Part shown: positions 5,090-11,451 of the stretch, piece after piece
Numbering within the stretch: the stretch's first letter is position 1
Layout: every line of letters starts with the position of its first letter
Assembly: GCA_028700795.1 (NCBI GenBank)
Contig: JAQVRY010000014.1
Span: 1-11,451 of the forward strand
DNA: 11,451 nucleotides
Source: Tissierellia bacterium
GTDB lineage: Bacteria > Bacillota > Clostridia > Tissierellales > Sedimentibacteraceae
Reading direction: 5' to 3'
Position numbers and translations under genes: made by a program
Notes under the pieces: model-generated
Databases searched by the model: none
Told to the model about the DNA's origin: nothing
What the model saw: only the letters and a program-made list of their open reading frames with translations

Positions 5090-7294
5090 CTAAATTGTAT
5101 CCGTGTTAATATTTATGCTTACCTTTATATTTTCTATATCCTTTTCCATGTATACAGTCCTGAGTATTTTTCTTAGTTGTGATAAGCTGTGATTTGATGC
5201 CTTAATAAACAAATTAATTCTGTACTCATCATTTACCTTGTATATGTTGTGGGGTACAGGTCTGTATAACAATAAGCTTCTTTCCTTTACCATCACTTTA
5301 ACAGCTTCTTTTACCTCTAAATATTTCTCATTGGCTGTTTTTACAACCAATTCCTCGTTTCGTGATATTAAGCATATATTTATTATATTAATAAATGGCG
5401 GAAATGCAAACTCTTTTCTTAATTTTAATTCCTGATGCAAAAAAAACTCATAGTCATTATTTTTAGCGGCATTTATGATATGATTTTCAGGCTCATAAGT
5501 TTGAATATACACCCTTCCTTTTTTGTTTCCCCTGCCGGCTCTTCCGCTTACTTGGGTTATAAGCTGAAATGTTTTTTCGCTTGCATTGTAAAATGGTAAA
5601 TTTAGTATTGCATCTGCCGAAAGAACTCCCACAGTAGTTACATTTGGAAAATCAAATCCTTTGGCAAGCATTTGGGTTCCTATCAGTATATCAATTTTCT
5701 TGCTTTTAAAATCATTATATATATTTTCATAACAGTCTGTGTCAGTCATAGAATCCAAGTCCATTCTTTCAATTGATGCATGGGGAAATAATTGATTTAC
5801 CAATTTTTCAACATGCTGTGTTCCCGCACTGAACTGCTCTATTTTATCACTTGAACACTTTGGACATTCATAAATCATTTTTCTTGTTCTTCCGCAATAG
5901 TGACACTTCATCACATTTCCCTTAATATGGTAGGTCATGGAAACATCACATCGTTGACACCTTACAACATAACCGCATTTTCTGCAGGATACGAAGCCTG
6001 AATATCCTCTCTTGTTTAGAAATAGTATTACCTGCTCATTTTGCTTGAGAGAATTTCTGATGCTTTCATACAATTCCTCACTGATTATGGTATTGTTACC
6101 CTTGTCAAGCTCAGCTGACATATTTATAATTTTCATTTCAGGCATATGGGCATCATTAACTCTTTTTTTCATTTCAATTAATTCTATTTGACCTTTTATT
6201 ACCATGTGGTAGGTATTTAAAGATGGTGTTGCAGAGCCTAAGATTACCTTGCCTCCGTTCATATACGCCATCTTTACGGCAACTTCCATGGTGTCATACT
6301 TTGGGGATGTCGCTGAAATATAGCTGTTTTCATGCTCTTCGTCAATTACTATGACACCTAATTTATCAATGGGGGCAAATATGGCAGAGCGTGCCCCTAT
6401 TACTATATCTGCCTCTTTGTTGTAAACTCTCAGCCATTGTATATACCTGTCTTTTTTGCTTAACTTTGAATGAAATACGGCTATTTTATTGCCAAATCTT
6501 TTTTTGAATCTGTCGATTGTCTGGGCTGTAAGAGAGATTTCAGGAACAAGCATAATTGACTGTTTGCCCTCTTTTAAGTATTCCTCTATTATATTCATAT
6601 AAACTTCTGTCTTGCCGCTGCCTGTTACTCCATGCAGCAGAAATACTTTTTTGTCTGAGTTAAGAATTGTCTCACATGCATTTTTTTGCTCTTCATTTAA
6701 GCATAACTGCTTATTCAATTGAAGCCCTGCTTGATTTGAATAGTCTAAAATCAACCTTTCCTCTAATACATCCCTTTCTATTAGATTATTTATAACTGCC
6801 TTTGAAATATTCAATTTTTTCGTTAATAGGGCTATACTTACAGATTCGTGATTTTTAAGATATTCTATTACCTTTAACTGTTTTGGAGTTTTATTTATGT
6901 TGTATTCAGCAACTTCCTTGTTTTCCTTCAGCCTTACATGTTTTTCGTATACACTTTGAGTTTCGGAAGGTATCATCAATCTCATGGCATCAGAATATTT
7001 GCATATATATCTTTCCCTTATCCAAAAAATGATTTTAATCATTTCTTTCGTTACTATGGGTTTTTCATCTATTATATCAATAATAGTCTTAATTTTTTCC
7101 ATAGGATAATCGCAGGTCGAATCAACGGAAACTATTAGTGCATCAATAATGTTTTTCCCTCTGCCAAAATTTACCTTGACTCTTTTCCCTTCTTGTGCAG
7201 AGCTTGTTAATGCATCCGGTACTCCGTATGTGTAAATTTGATCTGTGCTTTTAGAAATGTTGTTTAAAATTACCTGTACAAAAGCATTATACAT
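5090..7294 (-). CDS. priA: Primosomal protein N' (replication restart helicase PriA)
   Basis: PriA is a superfamily 2 3'-to-5' DNA helicase that recognises stalled or collapsed forks and reloads the replisome. The 734 residues are full length. The N-terminal 3'-DNA-binding domain occupies about 1-105 and a winged-helix-like segment about 130-190. The helicase core has Walker A GVTGSGKTE (222-230), the DEEH box (318-321), GSATPS (353-358), and motif VI QVSGRAGR (581-588). The two-zinc cysteine module is complete, with C437, C440, C446, C449, C464, C467, C477 and C480. The ATG at 7294 has a GGAGA ribosome-binding site at 7299-7303. Unlike the rest of the cluster, it is separated from rpoZ upstream by 160 bp containing a terminator-like hairpin and a GC-richer insert. 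It may therefore need its own promoter, though I see no good one there. Confidence 0.97.
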   Translation of the reverse strand: MYNAFVQVILNNISKSTDQIYTYGVPDALTSSAQEGKRVKVNFGRGKNIIDALIVSVDSTCDYPMEKIKTIIDIIDEKPIVTKEMIKIIFWIRERYICKYSDAMRLMIPSETQSVYEKHVRLKENKEVAEYNINKTPKQLKVIEYLKNHESVSIALLTKKLNISKAVINNLIERDVLEERLILDYSNQAGLQLNKQLCLNEEQKNACETILNSDKKVFLLHGVTGSGKTEVYMNIIEEYLKEGKQSIMLVPEISLTAQTIDRFKKRFGNKIAVFHSKLSKKDRYIQWLRVYNKEADIVIGARSAIFAPIDKLGVIVIDEEHENSYISATSPKYDTMEVAVKMAYMNGGKVILGSATPSLNTYHMVIKGQIELIEMKKRVNDAHMPEMKIINMSAELDKGNNTIISEELYESIRNSLKQNEQVILFLNKRGYSGFVSCRKCGYVVRCQRCDVSMTYHIKGNVMKCHYCGRTRKMIYECPKCSSDKIEQFSAGTQHVEKLVNQLFPHASIERMDLDSMTDTDCYENIYNDFKSKKIDILIGTQMLAKGFDFPNVTTVGVLSADAILNLPFYNASEKTFQLITQVSGRAGRGNKKGRVYIQTYEPENHIINAAKNNDYEFFLHQELKLRKEFAFPPFINIINICLISRNEELVVKTANEKYLEVKEAVKVMVKERSLLLYRPVPHNIYKVNDEYRINLFIKASNHSLSQLRKILRTVYMEKDIENIKVSININTDTI

Positions 7295-7304
7295 ATCTTC
7301 TCCA

Positions 7305-7440
7305 TCTTAAGTAAAAAGAATTTCGCAGGCTCCATCACCAATTTGTTCACTCCCTCTGGTCGTGCAAATTGGGATTGTGCTGCGTCTGACCTACCAACTA
7401 TTTTTCTGAAAAAACGCTCTGATAAATGGGGTTAGGTCAT
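7305..7440. other. GC-richer structured insert between rpoZ and priA
   Basis: By hand count 54 of 120 bases at 7321-7440 are G or C, and 36 of the first 70, clearly above the neighbouring genes. Two inverted repeats are exact: CCAATTTG (7338-7345) with CAAATTGG (7365-7372), and TGACCTA (7387-7393) with TAGGTCA (7433-7439). Between the second pair lies a small T5/A6 hairpin. A minus-strand frame of about 50 codons is open through it but has no start site and matches nothing I know. It sits where coaBC is found in Bacillus. It could be a small mobile element, an untranslated regulatory RNA for priA, or scar sequence. Confidence 0.5.
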
Positions 7441-7441
7441 C

Positions 7442-7474
7442 AAAAATTAAATAATCAGTCATTTGACTGATTAT
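7442..7474 (-). terminator. Probable intrinsic terminator overlapping the rpoZ stop
   Basis: ATAATCAGTC (7451-7460) and GACTGATTAT (7465-7474) form a perfect 10-bp stem with a 4-nt loop. On the minus strand it is followed by TTAATTTTT. The stem contains the last codons and the TGA stop of rpoZ. It is AT-rich, so it may stop only part of the transcription reaching priA. Confidence 0.55.
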
Positions 7475-7754
7475 CTGACTTATCCTGTGCCGTTGTTTCA
7501 TCAATATCTGTTGTTTCATCAGCTGTCTTGCTATTTGCTGCCAATGTTTTTTTGTACTTGTCATAATCATATATGGCTTCAAACTTTTCATCATAGAATT
7601 CCTCAATGGCAATTGATACGGGTTTAATTGTTTTTGTTTTAATTAATGGCTCCGAACCTTCAATTATTTGTCTTGCCCTTTTTGATATTATTGTCACCAA
7701 TGAATATTGGCTGTCAACCATTTCGTTTAATTTATCTATTGATATTTTTCTCAT
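7455..7754 (-). CDS. rpoZ: DNA-directed RNA polymerase omega subunit
   Basis: Omega is the small subunit that clamps the beta-prime C-terminus and assists RNA polymerase assembly. The conserved core is in the first 65 or so residues: the signature SQYSLVTIISKRARQI (15-30) corresponds to the family S-R/K-Y-x-L-V-x-x-x-A-K-R-A-R motif, and PVSIAIEEF (45-53) to the second conserved helix. The 99-residue length exceeds many omegas because residues about 70-99 form an acidic, Thr/Asp/Asn-rich, probably disordered tail. The ATG at 7754 lies 1 nt after the gmk stop, and its ribosome-binding site (AGGGAG) is inside the last codons of gmk, so the two are translationally coupled. A hairpin with the features of a terminator overlaps its stop codon. 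Assignment rests on both the core motif and the gmk context. Confidence 0.93.
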   Translation of the reverse strand: MRKISIDKLNEMVDSQYSLVTIISKRARQIIEGSEPLIKTKTIKPVSIAIEEFYDEKFEAIYDYDKYKKTLAANSKTADETTDIDETTAQDKSDNQSND

Positions 7755-7755
7755 T

Positions 7756-8361
7756 TTACATCTCCCTAATTTTACTGATTATTTCTTTTTTTCTTATTAC
7801 CCTGTTTTTTTCTGCCAATATTATATTTTTAATCTTTTTTGTTGCACTATCCACATGATCATTCAGCACAACATAGTCATATTGGAAAGCATAATTTAAT
7901 TCCTCATAAGCTGATTCCATTCTCCTTAAAATCACTTCTTTTGAATCTGTACCTCTTCCTTCAATTCTGTTTTTTAATTCAGCTAATGAAGGGGGAAGAA
8001 TAAATATGAACACTCCCATCGGATAATTCTTTTTAACTTGTAACGCCCCTTGAATATCTATTTCCAAAATTATATCATTCCCTGCTTTAAGCTGCTTAAA
8101 CACTTCTTCTTTGGGTGTTCCGTAATAATTGCCGTAAACCTTTGCGTATTCAAGAAATTCGTCATTATCTATCCTATTTAGGAATTCTTCTTCTTCAATG
8201 AAATAATAGCTTATTCCTTCTGCCTCGCCTTCCCTTGGCTTTCTGGTCGTAGCAGATACGGAAACTTTCAGGTAACTCATTTCCATAAGAAGCTGAGCAC
8301 AAATTGTGCCTTTTCCTGCTCCCGAAGGACCTGATATTACCACTAATAATCCTTCCTCCAT
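7756..8361 (-). CDS. gmk: Guanylate kinase
   Basis: Guanylate kinase phosphorylates GMP and dGMP with ATP to give GDP and dGDP, an essential cytosolic step of nucleotide supply. At 201 residues it is full length. The P-loop GPSGAGKGT lies at 11-19. The GMP-binding residues follow: S36 and the TTRKPREGE block (38-46), E71-Y72, and YYGT (79-82). DIQGA is at 102-106, and the lid region with GRGTDS and the R-R pair is at 135-147. The ATG at 8361 has an AGAGGTGAG ribosome-binding site 9 nt after the remA stop. The order remA-gmk-rpoZ is diagnostic for Firmicutes. No motif is missing. Confidence 0.97.
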   Translation of the reverse strand: MEEGLLVVISGPSGAGKGTICAQLLMEMSYLKVSVSATTRKPREGEAEGISYYFIEEEEFLNRIDNDEFLEYAKVYGNYYGTPKEEVFKQLKAGNDIILEIDIQGALQVKKNYPMGVFIFILPPSLAELKNRIEGRGTDSKEVILRRMESAYEELNYAFQYDYVVLNDHVDSATKKIKNIILAEKNRVIRKKEIISKIREM

Positions 8362-8370
8362 AACTCACCT

Positions 8371-8628
8371 CTATTTAATATTGTGGTTCTCGAACCTCAG
8401 TGCCATTGTATCCGGTTGAATTGCCGATAAAATTATATACTCGCAGTCAGTTATAATTACAGCCCTGGTTTTTCTGCCGTAAGTCGCATCTATTAGTTTG
8501 CCCTTTTCACGGGTTTCCTGAATAAGGCGTTTTATAGGCGCCGATTCAGGACTTACAATTGCCACTATTCTGTTTGCCAGCGCTATATTACCAAACCCTA
8601 TATTAATAGTATTTGACGTATTTGACAT
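8371..8628 (-). CDS. remA: RemA family DNA-binding regulator (DUF370)
   Basis: RemA of Bacillus subtilis is a DNA-binding protein that forms ring-shaped oligomers and activates biofilm matrix and osmoprotection genes. The 85-residue protein matches it along its length. NIGFGN (9-14), the basic N19-R20, VSPESAPIKRLI (25-36) and DATYGRKTRAVI (47-58) are the conserved DUF370 blocks, including the arginines used for DNA contact. The first eight residues (MSNTSNTI) are extra compared with the usual start just before IGFGN. They are supported here by a well-placed TAGGAG ribosome-binding site, which itself contains the TAG stop of yicC. In clostridia the regulon of this protein is not known to me; many species keep the gene in this locus regardless of biofilm genes. 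Confidence 0.93.
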   Translation of the reverse strand: MSNTSNTINIGFGNIALANRIVAIVSPESAPIKRLIQETREKGKLIDATYGRKTRAVIITDCEYIILSAIQPDTMALRFENHNIK

Positions 8629-8636
8629 ATTTACTC

Positions 8637-9524
8637 CTATTCAATATTTTGTACTTGCTCTCTTATTTTTTCCAAATGATTTTTAACTTCAATTACAACT
8701 TGTATAATATCTAAGTTGCTGACTTTAGAGCCTATGGTATTAATTTCTCTGTTCGCTTCCTGTATGATAAAGTCAAGCTTTCTTCCGATTGTCCCTCCGC
8801 TGTCTAAAGCATCTGATAATTGTGCCATATGTGAGCCAAATCTTACAATTTCTTCGTTAATATCGCTTTTATCGGCATAAATTACAATTTCATTGTAAAG
8901 CCTGTTTTCATCAAGTTCATGTGCGCTTCCCAATAACTCCTTAATCCTGTCCTCAAATTTAATTTTATAGTCTTCCACTATTGTATGGGAGTTTTCAGAT
9001 ATGACTTCCATTAATTCAAGAATTTTTACCATGCTCATGCTAATATCAGTCTTTAGCTGTATACCTTCTTTCACTCTCATCGACAGCAAATTTTTCACAG
9101 CCTCATTCATTGCGCTTTCTAAGCAAATACGAAGCTCATCATCATCAGGATTATCTTCATTTGCAATCAAAACATCCTGAAATCTGATTATTGTATCAAG
9201 AGATGGGCTTCCATTCATTCCTAACTCCAATTTAATCTTATCAATGGCATCCTTATATTGCTTGGCTAAAGCCAAATTCGGCAAGATAACTGTGTCTGAT
9301 TCACTTATGTAATCAATGTTGATATATACATCTATTCTACCCCTTTGAATGCTGTTTTTCAAGATTTTTCTTATATTATCCTCAAAAATACGCAAATGTC
9401 GGGGGGTTTTTATATTTATATCGCAATATCTGTTATTGATAGCTTTTATTTCAGCCGTAATGCTTCTTTTGCCGTCATTGTGTTCACCTTTGCCGTAACC
9501 GGTCATACTAAATATATTTGCCAT
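8637..9524 (-). CDS. yicC: YicC/YloC family endoribonuclease
   Basis: This 295-residue protein of the YicC family (YloC in Bacillus) belongs to a group recently recognised as endoribonucleases acting on RNA hairpins and small RNAs. The family N-terminus SMTGYGKGE (6-14) and NNRYCDINIKTPR (30-42) are present. So is the C-terminal signature from 221 to 270, DINEEIVRFGSHMAQ...SGGTIGRKLDFIIQEANREINTIGSK, whose acidic and polar residues are the proposed active region. The ATG at 9524 is chosen over an in-frame TTG at 9536, because the TTGGAGAG containing that codon is the ribosome-binding site and because family members begin directly before SMTGYG. It is the first gene of the cluster and has an extended -10 promoter about 75 nt upstream. 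Confidence 0.93.
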   Translation of the reverse strand: MANIFSMTGYGKGEHNDGKRSITAEIKAINNRYCDINIKTPRHLRIFEDNIRKILKNSIQRGRIDVYINIDYISESDTVILPNLALAKQYKDAIDKIKLELGMNGSPSLDTIIRFQDVLIANEDNPDDDELRICLESAMNEAVKNLLSMRVKEGIQLKTDISMSMVKILELMEVISENSHTIVEDYKIKFEDRIKELLGSAHELDENRLYNEIVIYADKSDINEEIVRFGSHMAQLSDALDSGGTIGRKLDFIIQEANREINTIGSKVSNLDIIQVVIEVKNHLEKIREQVQNIE

Positions 9525-9602
9525 TTTTCTCTCCAATTATTTTGATTGTTATTGTTTGCATATTGTTAATACTAAGTAGTCTTATTAATATCTTTATTGT
9601 CC

Positions 9603-9630
9603 ATTATAACATTAAAACCTTATTAGTAAA
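9603..9630 (-). promoter_or_regulatory. yicC: Extended -10 promoter of the yicC-remA-gmk-rpoZ operon
   Basis: On the minus strand TGTTATAAT gives a perfect -10 (9608-9603) with the TG extension. TTTACT (9630-9625, 4 of 6 to the -35 consensus) lies 16 nt upstream. Transcription would start near 9596, leaving a leader of about 70 nt. Confidence 0.65.
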
Positions 9631-9648
9631 CAAAAATAAATATTTTCA

Positions 9649-9677
9649 ATGACATAAATAAGATTTTACGGTACAAT
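9649..9677 (+). promoter_or_regulatory. rqcH: Sigma-A-type promoter of rqcH
   Basis: ATGACA (9649-9654, 5 of 6 to TTGACA) and TACAAT (9672-9677, 5 of 6 to TATAAT) are spaced by exactly 17 nt. Transcription would start near 9684, giving a very short leader of about 17 nt that contains little more than the GGAGG ribosome-binding site (9689-9693). Confidence 0.65.
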
Positions 9678-9700
9678 AATATCGAAACGGAGGTTTTTAG

Positions 9701-11446
9701 ATGTCTTTAGACGGTATTTTTTTAAGTAGTATAACAAATAATTTATATAGTAATTTAATCGGCGGACGAATTGATAAAATTTATCAGCCTGATAAAAATG
9801 AAATAGTTATATCAATAAGAAACAAGGGAGAAAACTATAAATTGCTGATGACTGCCATAAGCAGCAGTCCCAGACTTCATATCACAAATATAAACCGGAA
9901 AAATCCGGAGCAGCCTCCAATGTTTTGCATGCTGTTAAGAAAGCATCTCATTGGTTCCCATATAACGGATATAAAACAAATAAACTTTGATAGAATCGTA
10001 GAAATTACATTTGAATGCAAGGATGAATTAGAAACAACTGTCAATAAATCTCTGATAATAGAAATAATGGGAAAACACAGCAATATTATATTTGTAAATG
10101 AAAACAAGAAAATAATTGATTCGCTGAAAAGAATTGCCGAAAATGTAAGCTCTGTCAGACAAGTATATCCGGGGCTTAGCTATGTGTCCCCTCCCGGCTC
10201 TGATAAAATGAATCCTTTGGAAACTACCAAAGAATTATTTATTAAGGGAATTGAATCTGTTAATTCCGGAGTATATGTATTTAATTTCCTTTATAAATAT
10301 TTTACCGGTATAAGTCCTTTTATTAGCAGGGAAATTTGTAATTTGACTGATTTAAACGAAAGCACTTATTTAGGTGAATTGGACGATTTGAAGAAGGAAG
10401 AGCTTTGGATTGCTTTCAGCATGATAATAAATAAAGTAAAATCAAATGATTTTTCATTCAATATTTATTATGATGAAAATCAAGATTATTACGGGTTTTA
10501 TTGTATGGAAGTAGAACATTTAAAAAATTACACCAAGAAAAACTACGCATCTCCCGGTGAATTGTTAGATGAGTATTACTGTGAATTAGACAACAAAAAT
10601 AAAATTAACCAGAGAGTTACAAGCCTTTTAAAAAGTATTAATACGAAAATTGACAGGGACAATAAAAAGGTTGAAAAACAAAGAAATGAACTGTTGAATG
10701 CTGAAAACAGGGAAAAATATAAAATTTACGGAGAGCTTATCCTTGCAAACCTGCACCAAACTCCCGAAAATCATAAATTAACCGTAATAAATTACTATGA
10801 CCCTGAACAAAAAGAAATTACAATACCTTTAGACCCTAAACTGAACTTATCACTTAACAGCCAAAAATTTTTCAAAAGGTACAATAAGCTTAAAAAGGCT
10901 GAAGAAGAGCTTCAAAAGTTAATTGCGTCAACACTTGAAGAAATTTCATATTTTGAAAATATTTTATATTCCATCGAAGCATGCGATATTGCTGAGGATT
11001 TAAATGAAATATATGATGAACTTTTCGAGGTTGGATTCATAAAAAGAAAGGCAAAGGTTAAATCAAAGGAAAAGGCTAAAATTACTGCCTATATTTCTTC
11101 TGAAGGTCATGAAATTTTAGTTGGAAAAAATAATCTTCAAAATGATATGATTACTTTTAAACTTGGCAAAAAGGAAGATTATTGGTTCCATTCCAAGGGA
11201 ATTCCCGGCTCTCATGTTATAATAAGAACAAACGGTGATGAATTAGCGGATGAAGAATATGTGGAAGCAGCACGAATTGCCGCATATTACAGCAAAGGGA
11301 AGAAATCCGACACCGTAGAAGTAGACTATACAAAAAAATCAAATGTAAAAAAACCTTCAAATGCAAAACCAGGCTTTGTAATTTACGACACAAATTATTC
11401 AATGATTGTAAAACCAAACATTGACGGGATAGAAATTAAACAATAA
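9701..11446 (+). CDS. rqcH: RqcH, NFACT-family ribosome quality control factor
   Basis: RqcH (B. subtilis YloA; older name fibronectin-binding protein A) binds obstructed 50S subunits carrying peptidyl-tRNA and recruits tRNA-Ala to add C-terminal alanine tails that mark the stalled chain for degradation. The protein is complete at 581 residues, with its TAA five bases before the window edge. The NFACT-N domain starts at MSLDGIFLSS and includes NPEQPPMFCMLLRKHL (68-83). The D97-R98 pair needed for tailing in B. subtilis falls at exactly the same positions here. Residues about 295-430 are the helical/coiled-coil arms. The C-terminal NFACT-R domain (about 455-575) has DYWFH (493-497) and GSHVII (503-508). 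The ATG has GGAGG 7 nt upstream. It is divergent from yicC; in B. subtilis the same two genes are near neighbours on one strand. Confidence 0.95.
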   Translation: MSLDGIFLSSITNNLYSNLIGGRIDKIYQPDKNEIVISIRNKGENYKLLMTAISSSPRLHITNINRKNPEQPPMFCMLLRKHLIGSHITDIKQINFDRIVEITFECKDELETTVNKSLIIEIMGKHSNIIFVNENKKIIDSLKRIAENVSSVRQVYPGLSYVSPPGSDKMNPLETTKELFIKGIESVNSGVYVFNFLYKYFTGISPFISREICNLTDLNESTYLGELDDLKKEELWIAFSMIINKVKSNDFSFNIYYDENQDYYGFYCMEVEHLKNYTKKNYASPGELLDEYYCELDNKNKINQRVTSLLKSINTKIDRDNKKVEKQRNELLNAENREKYKIYGELILANLHQTPENHKLTVINYYDPEQKEITIPLDPKLNLSLNSQKFFKRYNKLKKAEEELQKLIASTLEEISYFENILYSIEACDIAEDLNEIYDELFEVGFIKRKAKVKSKEKAKITAYISSEGHEILVGKNNLQNDMITFKLGKKEDYWFHSKGIPGSHVIIRTNGDELADEEYVEAARIAAYYSKGKKSDTVEVDYTKKSNVKKPSNAKPGFVIYDTNYSMIVKPNIDGIEIKQ

Positions 11447-11451
11447 GAATT

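Noticed and set aside
7305..7440. Known riboswitch or T-box upstream of priA
   Set aside because: I could not find a T-box sequence, an anticodon-loop layout or any conserved riboswitch core, only two simple inverted repeats.
7391..7612. Minus-strand open frame of 73 codons overlapping rpoZ
   Set aside because: It is mostly an out-of-frame reading of the rpoZ tail, has low-complexity Gln/Arg/Met content and no start site.
9525..9536. TTG start four codons upstream of yicC
   Set aside because: The TTG is part of the TTGGAGAG ribosome-binding site of the ATG at 9524.

Overview
The window looks like a chromosomal segment of a low-GC Gram-positive anaerobe of the class Clostridia. The base composition is AT-rich, Shine-Dalgarno sites of the GGAGG type precede nearly every gene, and the gene block yicC-remA-gmk-rpoZ-priA-def-fmt is a Firmicutes signature. 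The genus cannot be fixed from the sequence. A Tissierellales/Sedimentibacter-like organism is only a guess.

Positions 1-1730 are an accessory stretch. Two co-oriented minus-strand genes come first: a 17-residue start of a gene cut by the window edge, whose N-terminus resembles the opening of a P-loop GTPase, and upstream of it an Imm-5-like putative immunity protein. A DUF4160-DUF2442 gene pair follows on the plus strand behind a very good sigma-A-type promoter. Next comes a hairpin-rich stretch without a credible gene. A minus-strand gene for a secreted, C-terminally membrane-anchored protein of unknown function ends at a clear intrinsic terminator.

Positions 2490-3650 hold a plus-strand M20-family (peptidase T-like, YqjE-like) metallopeptidase. 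It faces the end of the housekeeping operon, with one long perfect palindrome between them that can terminate both.

Positions 3680-9524 are a seven-gene minus-strand housekeeping cluster. In transcription order these are yicC (endoribonuclease family), remA (DNA-binding matrix regulator), gmk (guanylate kinase), rpoZ (RNA polymerase omega), priA (replication restart helicase), def (peptide deformylase) and fmt (Met-tRNA formyltransferase). Genes are packed with 1-11 nt gaps, and stop codons are embedded in the next gene's ribosome-binding site. The one break is between rpoZ and priA, where coaBC lies in Bacillus and many clostridia. Here that place holds a terminator-like hairpin and about 120 bp of GC-richer, structured DNA. 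The cluster links nucleotide supply, transcription, replication restart and the formyl-methionine cycle: Fmt adds the formyl group and Def removes it.

Divergent from yicC, and reading to the right edge, is a complete rqcH gene (NFACT protein, ribosome quality control). The 176 bp between them contains a back-to-back pair of good promoters. I found no phage, transposase, CRISPR, tRNA or rRNA in the window. It is mostly ordinary core genome, and the parts worth a second look are the accessory left end, the rpoZ-priA insert and the unknown surface protein.
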